The notes below the pieces were generated by a model. That model made no database searches, was not told the DNA's origin, and saw only the letters and a program-made list of their open reading frames with translations. A DNA stretch of 64,000 nt from Halomonas sp. CUBES01 (GTDB lineage: Bacteria > Pseudomonadota > Gammaproteobacteria > Pseudomonadales > Halomonadaceae): positions 1-64,000 of the forward strand of contig NZ_JAJLLW010000005.1 in NCBI RefSeq assembly GCF_020991005.1. Direction: 5' to 3'. How positions within the stretch are numbered: position 1 is the stretch's first letter; each line of letters begins with the position of its first letter. Below are positions 26,869 to 35,214 of this stretch, piece after piece. Position numbers and translations under genes: made by a program.

Positions 26869-27561
26869 CTAGACGTCTGCAAAGATCGGCAGGCTTTCTT
26901 CCAGCAGCCGTTCGATGGGATCCAGCTGACTTTCGTGCAGCACCAGCAGTGACGGTTCGGTGATGAAGTGCTTGCCGGTGGGCACCAGCAGCGCAAACTC
27001 GCCTTCTTCAAGATGGAACTCGTGAATCTCGCGCAGCCCGTGAGACGTATAGCACTGTGTGCAGCGGTACGCTTCGTCCTCGCCGTACACTAGACGGTGG
27101 TACATCTTGAACAGCGTATAGAGCGCCAGGCCGCCCTCGAAGGCCGGCCAGCGCGCCGGAATCGTGCGTGTCTCTTCATCCAGGGTTTGGCCGTCTGCCT
27201 CGGCATTGGCGATGGCATCGGCAAGCGGGGCGGCCAACAGAGCGTCGTCATCGGCGGGCAAGGCAAGGTTGTCTTTTGACGCCCGGGTAAAGTCGCTCAC
27301 CGCGCGTTTGAAATCAGCCACGTTACTCAGAGGGTAGTCGACGTGCTGGAGATCCTGGGGATCGAAGCCGCCGTTTTCCCAGCCGTGAATCACGCGCAGC
27401 GTCATCAGGCCACGTTTCATCGGGCGCGTCAGCAGCATGTATAGCGTGATGCGAATATGCAGCTGGCGTTCGTCGGTATCGTTTTCAAACGCGTTGTAAG
27501 GGTCTGCAAACAGCTCGTGCAGCCTGCCCGGGGTATGTTCCTTGGCTTCGGTGTAGTGCAT
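26869..27561 (-). CDS. uncharacterised ~230-aa protein
   Basis: A 230-aa protein I do not recognise. It has no signal peptide or membrane segment and is acidic overall. RCTQCYTSHGLREIHEFHLEEG near residue 160 contains a CxxC pair, which could bind a metal, and the N-terminal region includes HIRITLYMLLTRPMKRGLM. Start 27561 is preferred because CTCAAAGGG precedes it; ATGs at 27570 and 27615 are alternatives. It stands alone, upstream of and divergent from the TPP-riboswitch transporter. It is probably a genuine gene because it fills an otherwise empty stretch with gene-like codon use. Confidence 0.65.
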   Translation of the reverse strand: MHYTEAKEHTPGRLHELFADPYNAFENDTDERQLHIRITLYMLLTRPMKRGLMTLRVIHGWENGGFDPQDLQHVDYPLSNVADFKRAVSDFTRASKDNLALPADDDALLAAPLADAIANAEADGQTLDEETRTIPARWPAFEGGLALYTLFKMYHRLVYGEDEAYRCTQCYTSHGLREIHEFHLEEGEFALLVPTGKHFITEPSLLVLHESQLDPIERLLEESLPIFADV

Positions 27562-27769
27562 CAGCGTCATCCCTTTGAGAGAACCGTTTCCCGTAGCGCA
27601 CGGTTTCTTTGACATTAGCGGGTTACCTGCTGAGTATGGCGAGCGGCTGTCAGGATTGAAAGACCCCGGCGTGTGAAATACTCAACGCCTGCGCGCTGCG
27701 GCACACTCTTGGCGCTTTACGCTGACGCCATTATCGTTGACGATAAGTCCGCAAGAAAATCCTTTCACT

Positions 27770-27858
27770 CACTGTCGCCAGGGGAGCCCTACCGGGCTGA
27801 GAGGGCGTTTTATGCTTACCCTGGAACCTGATCCGGTTGATACCGGCGGAGGAAGTGC
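27770..27858 (+). promoter_or_regulatory. TPP (THI-box) riboswitch
   Basis: The conserved thiamine pyrophosphate aptamer is clear: CTGAGA at 27797-27802, ACCTGATC at 27826-27833, and the 3' element ATACCGGCGGAGGAAG ending near 27856. The CACT (27770-27773) can pair with AGTG (27854-27857) to close P1. The 3' conserved GGAGGAAG doubles as the ribosome site for the ATG at 27862. Bound TPP should therefore hide the site and shut off translation of the transporter. Family knowledge supports ligand identity; the mechanism is inferred from this overlap. Confidence 0.93.
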
Positions 27859-27861
27859 GAC

Positions 27862-29241
27862 ATGCCTTACCTGACATCTGCCGTGCTCGCCGCGGCACTT
27901 GGTTGTTTCATTCTGCTTGGTCTACGTGCCCGCTGGGTCGATGGCACGGTGGACGACTATATCACCGCGCGCAACTCCCAGTCGGGGGGCACGCTGGGGC
28001 TCTCCTTTCTTGCCTCGGGCATGGGCGCGTGGATTCTGTTTGCCCCGCCGGAAATCGGCGCCTTTGTGGGGCCTGTGGCGCTTGCCGGCTACGCCATCGG
28101 GTCGGCACTGCCGTTTATCGTTCTAGGACTCTACGGGCCGGCTATTCGGCGCGCGTTGCCTGAAGGTCGCAGCATCGCCGAGTTTGCCCAGGCCTGCTAC
28201 GGCAGCGGCGTGCGGCGTTGGGTATCGCTGGTGTCGGTGGCCTACATGGCATGTTTCTTGGCCGCCGAGTTGACCGCTATCGGCGCGATTACCGCGCTGC
28301 TTTCCGATGTGCCTCCTGCCGCGGTGGTGCTGGGCGTTGCCTTGAGTACCCTGGCCTATACCGTGCTCGGGGGGCTGCGAGCGAGCCTTGCCACCGACCG
28401 CTGGCAGGCCTGGCTGCTGGTGGCGTTATTGCTCATCGTCAGCAGTGTGGCGTTCACCCATCTGCCCGACATGCCCACGATGTCATCGATGCCCAGCGTC
28501 CCTGTGGGGGAGGCGCTGGGGGTGGCGCTGACGCTGGTGATTGCCGTCACTGCGGCCAATCTTTTCCATCAGGGGTACTGGCAACGGGTGTGGGCCGCCC
28601 AGGATGCCAATAGCCTGGGCCGGGGCGCCTGGCTGGGCGGTGGCATGACCGTCGCCGTCGTCATGGTGATTGGCGGCCTGGGGATGCTGGCGGCAATGAG
28701 CGGTGTCGAGCTGGGCAATCCGCCCATGCCGTTTTTTGCGCTGTTGGGCACGGCGCCTGCCTGGGTGGGGCTTCTGGCGCTAGTGCTGGCCGTCACGCTG
28801 GTGGCATCGAGCGTCGATACGCTGCAAAACGCGATCGCCTCGCTGATGGTCTCCCAGCATGAACAGCAAGGTCGATCGCTGACCACGGCGCGCTGGCTGA
28901 CCGTGGCGTTGATGGTGCCGGTGGTGGTGATCGCGCTGCAGGGGCTCTCGGTGCTGCGGCTGTTTCTGGTCGCCGACCTGCTGTGTGCAGCAATCGTCGT
29001 ACCGGTGCTGTTGGGGTTGTGGCGGCGCATGAGTGCCGCAGCGGCGATTGCCGGCGGCCTGGCGGGGCTGCTGGGCGCCGTGCTGCCGGGCTGGGTGGCA
29101 AACGGGAGCCTGTCCGCCGGCCTCATGGCGGCCACCTTTCCCAACGGAATCCCCACGCTCGGGCCCTTCCTGGGCGCGCTATGCGCTTCTACCCTGGTCA
29201 GCGTCGGGCTGGCAATGGCCGGGCGTTTACGCGCCCATTGA
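27862..29241 (+). CDS. sodium:solute symporter, TPP-riboswitch controlled (likely thiamine or precursor uptake)
   Basis: A 459-aa membrane transporter with about 12-13 helices of the SSS/APC fold. The N-terminal RWVDGTVDDYITARNSQSG followed by a Gly-rich helix is typical of sodium symporters, and TLVASSVDTLQNAIASLMVS in the C-terminal half fits the family core. The gene begins 4 bp after a TPP riboswitch, so its cargo is probably thiamine or a pyrimidine/thiazole precursor, comparable to the ThiV type predicted from riboswitch context. The cargo is inferred from regulation only. Confidence 0.88.
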   Translation: MPYLTSAVLAAALGCFILLGLRARWVDGTVDDYITARNSQSGGTLGLSFLASGMGAWILFAPPEIGAFVGPVALAGYAIGSALPFIVLGLYGPAIRRALPEGRSIAEFAQACYGSGVRRWVSLVSVAYMACFLAAELTAIGAITALLSDVPPAAVVLGVALSTLAYTVLGGLRASLATDRWQAWLLVALLLIVSSVAFTHLPDMPTMSSMPSVPVGEALGVALTLVIAVTAANLFHQGYWQRVWAAQDANSLGRGAWLGGGMTVAVVMVIGGLGMLAAMSGVELGNPPMPFFALLGTAPAWVGLLALVLAVTLVASSVDTLQNAIASLMVSQHEQQGRSLTTARWLTVALMVPVVVIALQGLSVLRLFLVADLLCAAIVVPVLLGLWRRMSAAAAIAGGLAGLLGAVLPGWVANGSLSAGLMAATFPNGIPTLGPFLGALCASTLVSVGLAMAGRLRAH

Positions 29242-29304
29242 GCAAAGCGGCGTCGTTCGCGTTATGCTGGTAGGTTACCGCCTACTATCATGGGTGACAC
29301 GCCA

Positions 29305-30720
29305 ATGAACTACCCAATCTTGCCCGACGAAGAGGCACGTCTGGCAGCGCTGTACGAGCTGGCGTTGCTGGACACACCGGAGGAACCTGCGTTCGACCGG
29401 GTCACGCGTCTGGTCACCCAACTGCTGGATGTGCCCACGTCAACGGTGACCCTGGTCGACGCCAAGCGCCAGTGGTTCAAGTCCCGCGTTGGCGTAGAGG
29501 CCCAGGAAACCTCCCGCGACGTGGCATTCTGCGCCTACACCATTGCCGACGAGGTGCCGCTGATCGTGGAAGATGCGCAGCAGGATCCCCGGTTTGCGCA
29601 TAACCCCCTGGTGACCGCCGATCAGGGCGTGCGTTTTTATGTGGGCATTCCGCTGCGCACCTCCCAGGGGCTGGCTCTGGGGTCGCTGTGTGCCGTGGAT
29701 TCCCGGCCGCGTCGTGTCACGGATGCCGAGCTCGCCGCGCTAAAGGACCTGGCGGCGATCGTGACCGATGAAATTCACCTGCGCGAACGTTTTCAGTTTG
29801 AAAAGCAGCGTCGCGAAGACTCGCAGGCATCCCTCGAGGCGTTGCATCTTGATCTCGAAAACCAGATTGAGCGGCGTACGCGCGAGCTGAATCTGGTGAT
29901 CGAGTCGGCCTACGACGCCTATATCAGCATCAATGATAACGACAAGGTGCTGGACTGGAATCGCGCGGCGCAGACCATGTTCGGCTGGACGCGCAAGGAA
30001 GCCCTGGCCAGATCCCTTCAGCAACTGATCTTTCCCGAAGGCGTGCCCGAAGGCGATCAGCAAATGCCGATGACCTACTACGCCACCCGCCGTGACGGCA
30101 GCCAGGTGCCCGTGGAAATGCGCATCAAGTCGCTGGAGATCGAGGGCAAGGGTCGCCGCAGCCTGTTTCTGCACGACGTTACCGAGCGCATACAGCTGGA
30201 GCGCCTGCGCGACCAGCAGGCTCGCGAGGATGCGCTTACCCAACTGCCCAACCGGCGCGCCCTGGATGAACGACTGCCGGACGCCATGGCGCGCACGCGA
30301 CGCCTGAAAAACGCCCTGGCCGTCCTGTTCATGGACCTGGACGGATTCAAATCGGTCAACGATCAAAACGGCCACGCCGCCGGTGACCAGCTGCTGCGCG
30401 AAGTGGCCAAACGCCTTAGCGACGCCGTGCGCGAAACCGACTATGTGGCCCGCTGGGCGGGCGACGAATTTGTGGTGCTGCTGGAAAACATCGCGCCGGA
30501 GGCGGCCGAGCGACTCGCCCGACAGTTGGTCGACACCATCGAGCGGCCGCTTTGCCTGGAAAAGGGGACGGCCCATATCAGCACCAGTATCGGGGTGGCG
30601 CTCTATTACCCCGAGGCCAGCGAAACCGCCCAGGAGTTGCTGAAGCGTGCCGACGTCGCCATGTATGACGCCAAGCGTGCTGGCAAGGCTCAGGTACGCA
30701 TGGCTGACGCACCCGCGTAA
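29305..30720 (+). CDS. GAF-PAS-GGDEF diguanylate cyclase (AGDEF variant)
   Basis: A 471-aa cytosolic sensor. The GAF domain covers about residues 1-165 (ILPDEEARLAALYELALLDT, RDVAFCAYTI), followed by a coiled coil, a PAS domain at about 200-300 and a GGDEF domain at the C-terminus. The active loop reads WAGDEF near residue 385 instead of GGDEF; this AGDEF form has been reported active in some Vibrio cyclases. RETD five residues upstream is an intact I-site. ATG 29305 has GGGTGA upstream; ATG 29290 has no ribosome site. Confidence 0.88.
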   Translation: MNYPILPDEEARLAALYELALLDTPEEPAFDRVTRLVTQLLDVPTSTVTLVDAKRQWFKSRVGVEAQETSRDVAFCAYTIADEVPLIVEDAQQDPRFAHNPLVTADQGVRFYVGIPLRTSQGLALGSLCAVDSRPRRVTDAELAALKDLAAIVTDEIHLRERFQFEKQRREDSQASLEALHLDLENQIERRTRELNLVIESAYDAYISINDNDKVLDWNRAAQTMFGWTRKEALARSLQQLIFPEGVPEGDQQMPMTYYATRRDGSQVPVEMRIKSLEIEGKGRRSLFLHDVTERIQLERLRDQQAREDALTQLPNRRALDERLPDAMARTRRLKNALAVLFMDLDGFKSVNDQNGHAAGDQLLREVAKRLSDAVRETDYVARWAGDEFVVLLENIAPEAAERLARQLVDTIERPLCLEKGTAHISTSIGVALYYPEASETAQELLKRADVAMYDAKRAGKAQVRMADAPA

Positions 30721-30746
30721 TCGCATTCAAAACGTCAAGGACGACC

Positions 30747-31715
30747 ATGATCCGGACATTGTTGACCACCCCCGACGGCCAGGTGCAGGAAGGCGACGAG
30801 CAGCTCGTCGCGGTCTGGCGGGAGACGCCCGGTAGCCATATCTGGGTGGACATGCAAGGCGAAAGCCAGGCCAGCGAGCAACGGCTGCTGGAAGACTTCG
30901 ACTGCCATCCAATGGCGATCCAGGATGCCCATCGGGAGCGACATCCGCCGAAAATCGAAGAGTTCGGCCATCACACGCTGATTATCTACCGCGGCATCTC
31001 CTCGTTTGATGCCCAACTGAACTTCATTCCCCAGCAGGTATGCTTTTTTATCGGCGAGCGCTTTCTGGTGACCCTGCACCCCGGGGAGGCGATGAGTATC
31101 GAGCGGCTGCTCAAGGAGCAGGGCCGCGAGCTGCTGGCGTACTCCCCCGAACACGTCGCGCTGCGGGTCATGTACCTGTCGGCGGGGTTTTACATCGACA
31201 GCCTGCTGGAGTTCGAAGTCGCCCTCAGCGATCTGGAAGACGAGCTGCTTGAAAACGGCAATGATGTGCTGATGCGCCGGATTATCGCCTACCGCTCGCG
31301 GCTGGTGAAAATGCGCCGCATATTCAGCTATCACCGGGGTATTACCCAGGAGCTTACCGCCTACGACTATGCGCACCTGCCCCGCGACGAGAGCGAAACC
31401 CTGCACGCGATTACCGATGTGGAAGAGCGCTTCGAGCGGCTGTATACCCTTACGCAAATGTATTACGACATCTGCGGTGACCTGGTGGATGGCTATATTT
31501 CGATCTCTTCGCACCAGCTTAATATCACCATGCGCGTGCTTACGGTAATTACCGCGATTTTTGTGCCGCTGACGTTCATTGCCGGCATTTACGGCATGAA
31601 TTTCGAGTACATGCCGGAGCTTGGCTATCGCTACGGCTATTTCTTCGTGTGGGGCGTGATGCTGGGTATCGGCGGTATGCTGATCTGGCTGTTCAAGCGC
31701 AAGCACTGGTTTTGA
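30747..31715 (+). CDS. CorA family divalent metal transporter
   Basis: A 322-aa CorA/ZntB-type protein. A large N-terminal cytosolic domain is followed by two C-terminal membrane helices separated by YGMNFEYMPE, which contains the signature GMN motif of magnesium/cobalt-transporting members. The protein ends with the basic WLFKRKHWF tail. Family members assemble as pentamers in the inner membrane. ZntB proteins also carry GxN, so zinc cannot be excluded. It lies 26 bp after the GGDEF gene and could be co-transcribed with it. Confidence 0.9.
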   Translation: MIRTLLTTPDGQVQEGDEQLVAVWRETPGSHIWVDMQGESQASEQRLLEDFDCHPMAIQDAHRERHPPKIEEFGHHTLIIYRGISSFDAQLNFIPQQVCFFIGERFLVTLHPGEAMSIERLLKEQGRELLAYSPEHVALRVMYLSAGFYIDSLLEFEVALSDLEDELLENGNDVLMRRIIAYRSRLVKMRRIFSYHRGITQELTAYDYAHLPRDESETLHAITDVEERFERLYTLTQMYYDICGDLVDGYISISSHQLNITMRVLTVITAIFVPLTFIAGIYGMNFEYMPELGYRYGYFFVWGVMLGIGGMLIWLFKRKHWF

Positions 31716-31817
31716 CGCCAGACCGGCTCCCGACCCGGTTCGCTTGAGACAGGGCGAAAGTTTGTTAGGGTCATGCCATAACCCATACGACGTTTCATCG
31801 CTGGAAGGAGGCCGACA

Positions 31818-32990
31818 ATGGCTGACGCAAAGATGAATGCCACACCGCCCGATACCATGGCCGCCATGCTGCTGACCGGGCATGGCGGCGTCGAGAAGCT
31901 TGAGTACCGCAAGGACGTGGCCACGCCCAAGCCCCGGGCGGGGGAGGTGCTGGTGCAGGTGACCGCCACGGCAAAAAACAATACCGATCGCAAGGCCCGC
32001 GAGGGGCTTTACCCCACCAAGAACAAGGGCGACGTGACCTCGTTTGCCATGGGCGGTGAGGCCACGCTGACGTTCCCACGCATTCAGGGCGCCGATGTGG
32101 CGGGCCGTGTCGTGGCGGTGGGCGAGGGCGTTGATGCTTCGAGGATCGGTGAGCGGGGGCTGCTGGATTTCAATCTGTATGCCGATGATCGCCGTGATAT
32201 CAACCTGACCCCGGATTACTATGGCCACGGGGCCGATGGTGGCTATGCCGAGTACATCGCCGTACCGTCTGACCAGTTTCACCACGTGCCCAACCCGGCG
32301 CTGCACGATGCCGAGCTTGCCGCCATGGGGATGTGTTCCTACCAGACGGCCTACCACATGATGACATCCGCCGGGATCGGCGCCGGAGAGCGTGTGCTGG
32401 TCACCGGCGCAAGCGGCGGGGTGGGCACGGCACTGATCCAGTTGTGTCGCGTCGTGGGCGCTGTGCCCTACGCCGTGAGCCAGCCTGAGAAGGCCGATGC
32501 GCTACTGGCACTGGGCGCCGAGGCGGTGATCGACCGGGGTGATCTGCCGACCTTTGTGGATCGCGTATTGGCAACGACCAATGGCCAGCCGATCGACGCC
32601 GTGATGGATCTGGTCGGCGGCGACATGACCAACCTGTTTATCGATACCATGATCGTCGATATGCAGCATCGCAAGCGTTATCCGCGGCTTTCCATCGCTG
32701 GCGCCAGCGGCGGCAACGTGAGCGAAATCATGTGGACGAAGATTTATCTCTATCAGGTGCAGATCTTCGGCGTCTCCCACGGTACCCGGGAAGAGGCCGA
32801 GCAGCTCATCGCCTGGATTCGCAGCGACGAGCTTAAGCCGGTTCTGCACGCCGCGTTCAAGCTCTCGGAACTCCATGAAGCCGAGCGCTATTTCGTCAAT
32901 CGCGGCAGCCACTATCTGGGCAAGATCGTGATCGTCCCGGATAGCCAATGGGACACCCATGGCGCCCCGTTTGCCCTTAACGCTTCCTGA
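31818..32990 (+). CDS. quinone-oxidoreductase-like MDR family dehydrogenase
   Basis: A 390-aa medium-chain dehydrogenase/reductase. The NAD(P)-binding Rossmann motif is VLVTGASGGVGTALIQL near residue 195. The Cys/His/Glu ligands of catalytic zinc are not visible, so it resembles zinc-free quinone or enone reductases. HGADGGYAEYIAVPSDQFH is the usual substrate/cofactor segment. GGAAGGAGG precedes the ATG. The proline-racemase-family gene starts 18 bp downstream, suggesting a two-gene operon acting on an imino-acid-derived substrate. The substrate is unknown. Confidence 0.85.
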   Translation: MADAKMNATPPDTMAAMLLTGHGGVEKLEYRKDVATPKPRAGEVLVQVTATAKNNTDRKAREGLYPTKNKGDVTSFAMGGEATLTFPRIQGADVAGRVVAVGEGVDASRIGERGLLDFNLYADDRRDINLTPDYYGHGADGGYAEYIAVPSDQFHHVPNPALHDAELAAMGMCSYQTAYHMMTSAGIGAGERVLVTGASGGVGTALIQLCRVVGAVPYAVSQPEKADALLALGAEAVIDRGDLPTFVDRVLATTNGQPIDAVMDLVGGDMTNLFIDTMIVDMQHRKRYPRLSIAGASGGNVSEIMWTKIYLYQVQIFGVSHGTREEAEQLIAWIRSDELKPVLHAAFKLSELHEAERYFVNRGSHYLGKIVIVPDSQWDTHGAPFALNAS

Positions 32991-33008
32991 TCCCAAAGAG
33001 ACTGGCGA

Positions 33009-34082
33009 ATGAATACTCAGCACACCATCCAGCTAATGGATACCCATGCGGGCGGCGATGTCAGCCGGATCGTGACCGGTGGCATCGATCATCTTCCCGG
33101 GGACAGCGTCCGCGCGCAGATGGAGTACCTGCGCGACGACGCCGATGGCCTGCGTCGGCTGTTGCTCGAGGAACCCTACGGCATCCCCGAGATGTCCGTG
33201 GATCTCCTGGTGCCGCCCTGCGACCCGGAAGCCGTGGCCGGTTACATCATCATGGAGGTCATGGGCTACCCGATCTACTCGGGCTCGAACACGCTGTGCA
33301 CCGCCACGGCGGTGCTGGAAAGCGGTATCGTGCCCAAGAAGGAGGGCATCCAGCGCTTCAAGCTGGAAGCCCCGGCGGGCCTTGTCCAGATCGAAGCCAG
33401 GGTGCATAACGGCGTGGTGGAGTCGGTGACCTGCGGCGGGCTGCCCAGCTACATCGACACCTACCGCGAGACCATCCAGGTGCCGGACATTGGCCCCGTG
33501 ACCTATTCGGTCGCTTACAGTGGCGGCTTTTACGCGCTGGTGGATGCCGCCGAGCTGGGCTTCAAGCTGACCCTGGAAGAAGAGGCGGCGCTGGCGCTCT
33601 GTGCGCACAAGATTGTCGAAGCCATCAAGGCCGAGCGGGGCTTTTCCCACTACACATTGGGCGATGTGGGGCCGCTGCCATTCCTGCATTTCATGGGGCC
33701 TGAAGAACAGGTCGCTGAAGGTTATGTACGTTCTCGCTCAACGACCTACGTGCATCCCGGTGTTATTTGCCGCAGCACCACCGGTACGGGGACGTCCGCG
33801 CGGCTGGCGCTGATGCATTACGAAGGGCGGCTGAACCAGGGCGACAAGCTGGAAACCGTATCGCTGCGCGACACCGGCTTTATCGGCACCTTCATCGATA
33901 CCCACCAGGAAGGCGCTTATCAGGTGGTGGAAAACACCATTACCGGGCGTAGCCACGTGCTGGCCCACTCGGATATCGTGATCAACTGCGATGACCCCTT
34001 GGTGAACTGCGGCGAGCTACACCACATCCTGCTGGATCGTCATCACCCACCGCGCGCCGAGCTGCCCGACGATACGCTGTAG
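33009..34082 (+). CDS. proline racemase family protein with atypical catalytic residues
   Basis: A 357-aa member of the proline racemase/hydroxyproline epimerase/trans-3-hydroxyproline dehydratase family. Known enzymes use Cys/Cys, Ser/Cys or Cys/Thr pairs in MCGHxx and DRSPCGTGTSA. Here the first site reads YSGSNT, with Ser replacing Cys and also His lost, and the second reads CRSTTGTGTSA, with Thr for Cys. The pair is therefore Ser/Thr. The overall fold and length look normal. The family's reaction may be altered, so no specific enzyme name is given. It is preceded by an MDR dehydrogenase. Confidence 0.88.
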   Translation: MNTQHTIQLMDTHAGGDVSRIVTGGIDHLPGDSVRAQMEYLRDDADGLRRLLLEEPYGIPEMSVDLLVPPCDPEAVAGYIIMEVMGYPIYSGSNTLCTATAVLESGIVPKKEGIQRFKLEAPAGLVQIEARVHNGVVESVTCGGLPSYIDTYRETIQVPDIGPVTYSVAYSGGFYALVDAAELGFKLTLEEEAALALCAHKIVEAIKAERGFSHYTLGDVGPLPFLHFMGPEEQVAEGYVRSRSTTYVHPGVICRSTTGTGTSARLALMHYEGRLNQGDKLETVSLRDTGFIGTFIDTHQEGAYQVVENTITGRSHVLAHSDIVINCDDPLVNCGELHHILLDRHHPPRAELPDDTL

Positions 34083-34276
34083 CCCTCGGCGTCGAGGCGC
34101 TCCCATACCGGCGCCTTTTCGGCCTCGGTCATCTGTCCCCAGCGGGCGATTTCATCCAGGGTGCGCCCGCAGCCTTCGCACAGCGACTGGTCGGGGTCGA
34201 CACGACAGATCTTGCGGCACGGCGACAGCGGGCGGAAAGAAGAAGGAGATGAAGTCACGGGTATCGTCAGCCTCAT
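34043..34276 (-). CDS. DUF1289 domain-containing small protein
   Basis: A 77-aa protein with the DUF1289 cysteine pattern: SPCRKICRVDPDQSLCEGCGRT followed by EIARWGQMTEAEK. The four cysteines probably bind a metal such as zinc or an iron-sulfur cluster; the role is not established. Its 3' end overlaps the end of the proline racemase gene by 40 bp in a convergent arrangement. The open frame extends upstream to 34522, but that part is antisense to the flavin reductase gene. The ATG at 34276 has no clear ribosome site; a GTG 21 nt later has GAGG upstream. Confidence 0.82.
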   Translation of the reverse strand: MRLTIPVTSSPSSFRPLSPCRKICRVDPDQSLCEGCGRTLDEIARWGQMTEAEKAPVWERLDAEGYSVSSGSSARGG

Positions 34277-34376
34277 GGATGCAAGGGGGAAATCGCGAGC
34301 GCCTAGCCTAACATGACCCGCGACGACCTGGGTGTGGTAGCGTAAGGCTTTGTCCATGCGTTGATGAGGAAAGGCC

Positions 34377-34988
34377 ATGCACTGTTTACTCGACAAGTCG
34401 CCGCTGGAGGCGGGCACCCTGTATCGGCTGTTATCCGGCACGATCTGTCCACGTCCGATTGCCTGGGTGGCCACCCAGGATCGCCAGGGCAACGCCAATC
34501 TCGCTCCGTTCTCGTTTTTCAACGTGGTCAGTGTCGATCCGCCGGTGCTGGGGTTTTCGCCCCTCCAGAACGGTCAGGGCCGCAGCAAGGACACCGTGCG
34601 TAACCTCGAGGAAAACCCCGAGTGCGTGGTGCACATCAGCAGCGAAGCCCTGGTCGATGCCCTCAACGCCACCAGTGCAAGCCTGTCTCCCGGCGAGGAC
34701 GAATTCATGCTCGCCGGGCTCGAAAAAGCCGCCATGGCAGGAGTGTCTGTGCCGCGTATTGCCAGCGCGCCGGTGGCGTTCGGCTGTCGGCTGCGCGACA
34801 TCATTCGCTTTGGCGATCAGCCCATGGCCGGCAATCTGGTACTCGCCAACGTGATATCCCTGCATCTTGATGACGCCATCTGGGACGGTCGCCACGTCAA
34901 TCTGGAGGTGCTCAACCCGTTGGGGCGCCTGGCCGGCAGCGACTATCTGCGCACCACGGATCGCTTCGCCCTGCAGCGTCCCGGCTAA
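34377..34988 (+). CDS. flavin reductase-like domain protein
   Basis: A 203-aa FMN-binding split-barrel protein of the flavin reductase-like (DIM6/NTAB) family. ICPRPIAWVATQD begins the flavin-binding domain and NLAPFSFFNVVSVDPPVLGF is the conserved FMN contact region. Members pass electrons from NAD(P)H to flavin for partner monooxygenases, but many have no known partner. AGGAAAGGCC directly precedes the ATG. No monooxygenase is adjacent, so the substrate and partner are unknown. Confidence 0.88.
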   Translation: MHCLLDKSPLEAGTLYRLLSGTICPRPIAWVATQDRQGNANLAPFSFFNVVSVDPPVLGFSPLQNGQGRSKDTVRNLEENPECVVHISSEALVDALNATSASLSPGEDEFMLAGLEKAAMAGVSVPRIASAPVAFGCRLRDIIRFGDQPMAGNLVLANVISLHLDDAIWDGRHVNLEVLNPLGRLAGSDYLRTTDRFALQRPG

Positions 34989-34995
34989 TCGTTTT

Positions 34996-35015
34996 ACCCG
35001 GCTCTCGGGCCGGGT
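34996..35015 (+). terminator. terminator-like hairpin after flavin reductase gene
   Basis: ACCCGGC (34996-35002) pairs with GCCGGGT (35009-35015) with a 6-nt loop. The following TACGAAA is not U-rich, so this is weak. Confidence 0.4.
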
Positions 35016-35062
35016 TACGAAACTCGAAATAAAGCTTACTTTGTAATTAAGGATAATTGTCC

Positions 35063-35089
35063 TTTAGTCCTATAGTCTTCGGCCGATAG
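35063..35089 (+). promoter_or_regulatory. sigma-28 (FliA)-like promoter for the binding protein/chemoreceptor pair
   Basis: GCCGATAG (35082-35089) matches the flagellar sigma -10 GCCGATAA at seven of eight positions. TTTA (35063-35066) lies 15 nt upstream, where TAAA is expected. The same -35/-10 layout precedes the second chemoreceptor at 44041. Confidence 0.5.
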
Positions 35090-35214
35090 TACTGCTTGGT
35101 GCTTTTTACGCTGCGGGTGAAGCGTGGCTATAAATATCGCCGTGGTGCTTATTAGAAAAGTTTTAAACGAACCGCACGCAACAATAAAGCGGCAAACCGA
35201 TTAGGGAAGGGACA

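Noticed and set aside
30735..32357. 540-codon minus-strand frame across CorA and MDR genes
   Set aside because: Crosses two well-supported genes and shows no domain.
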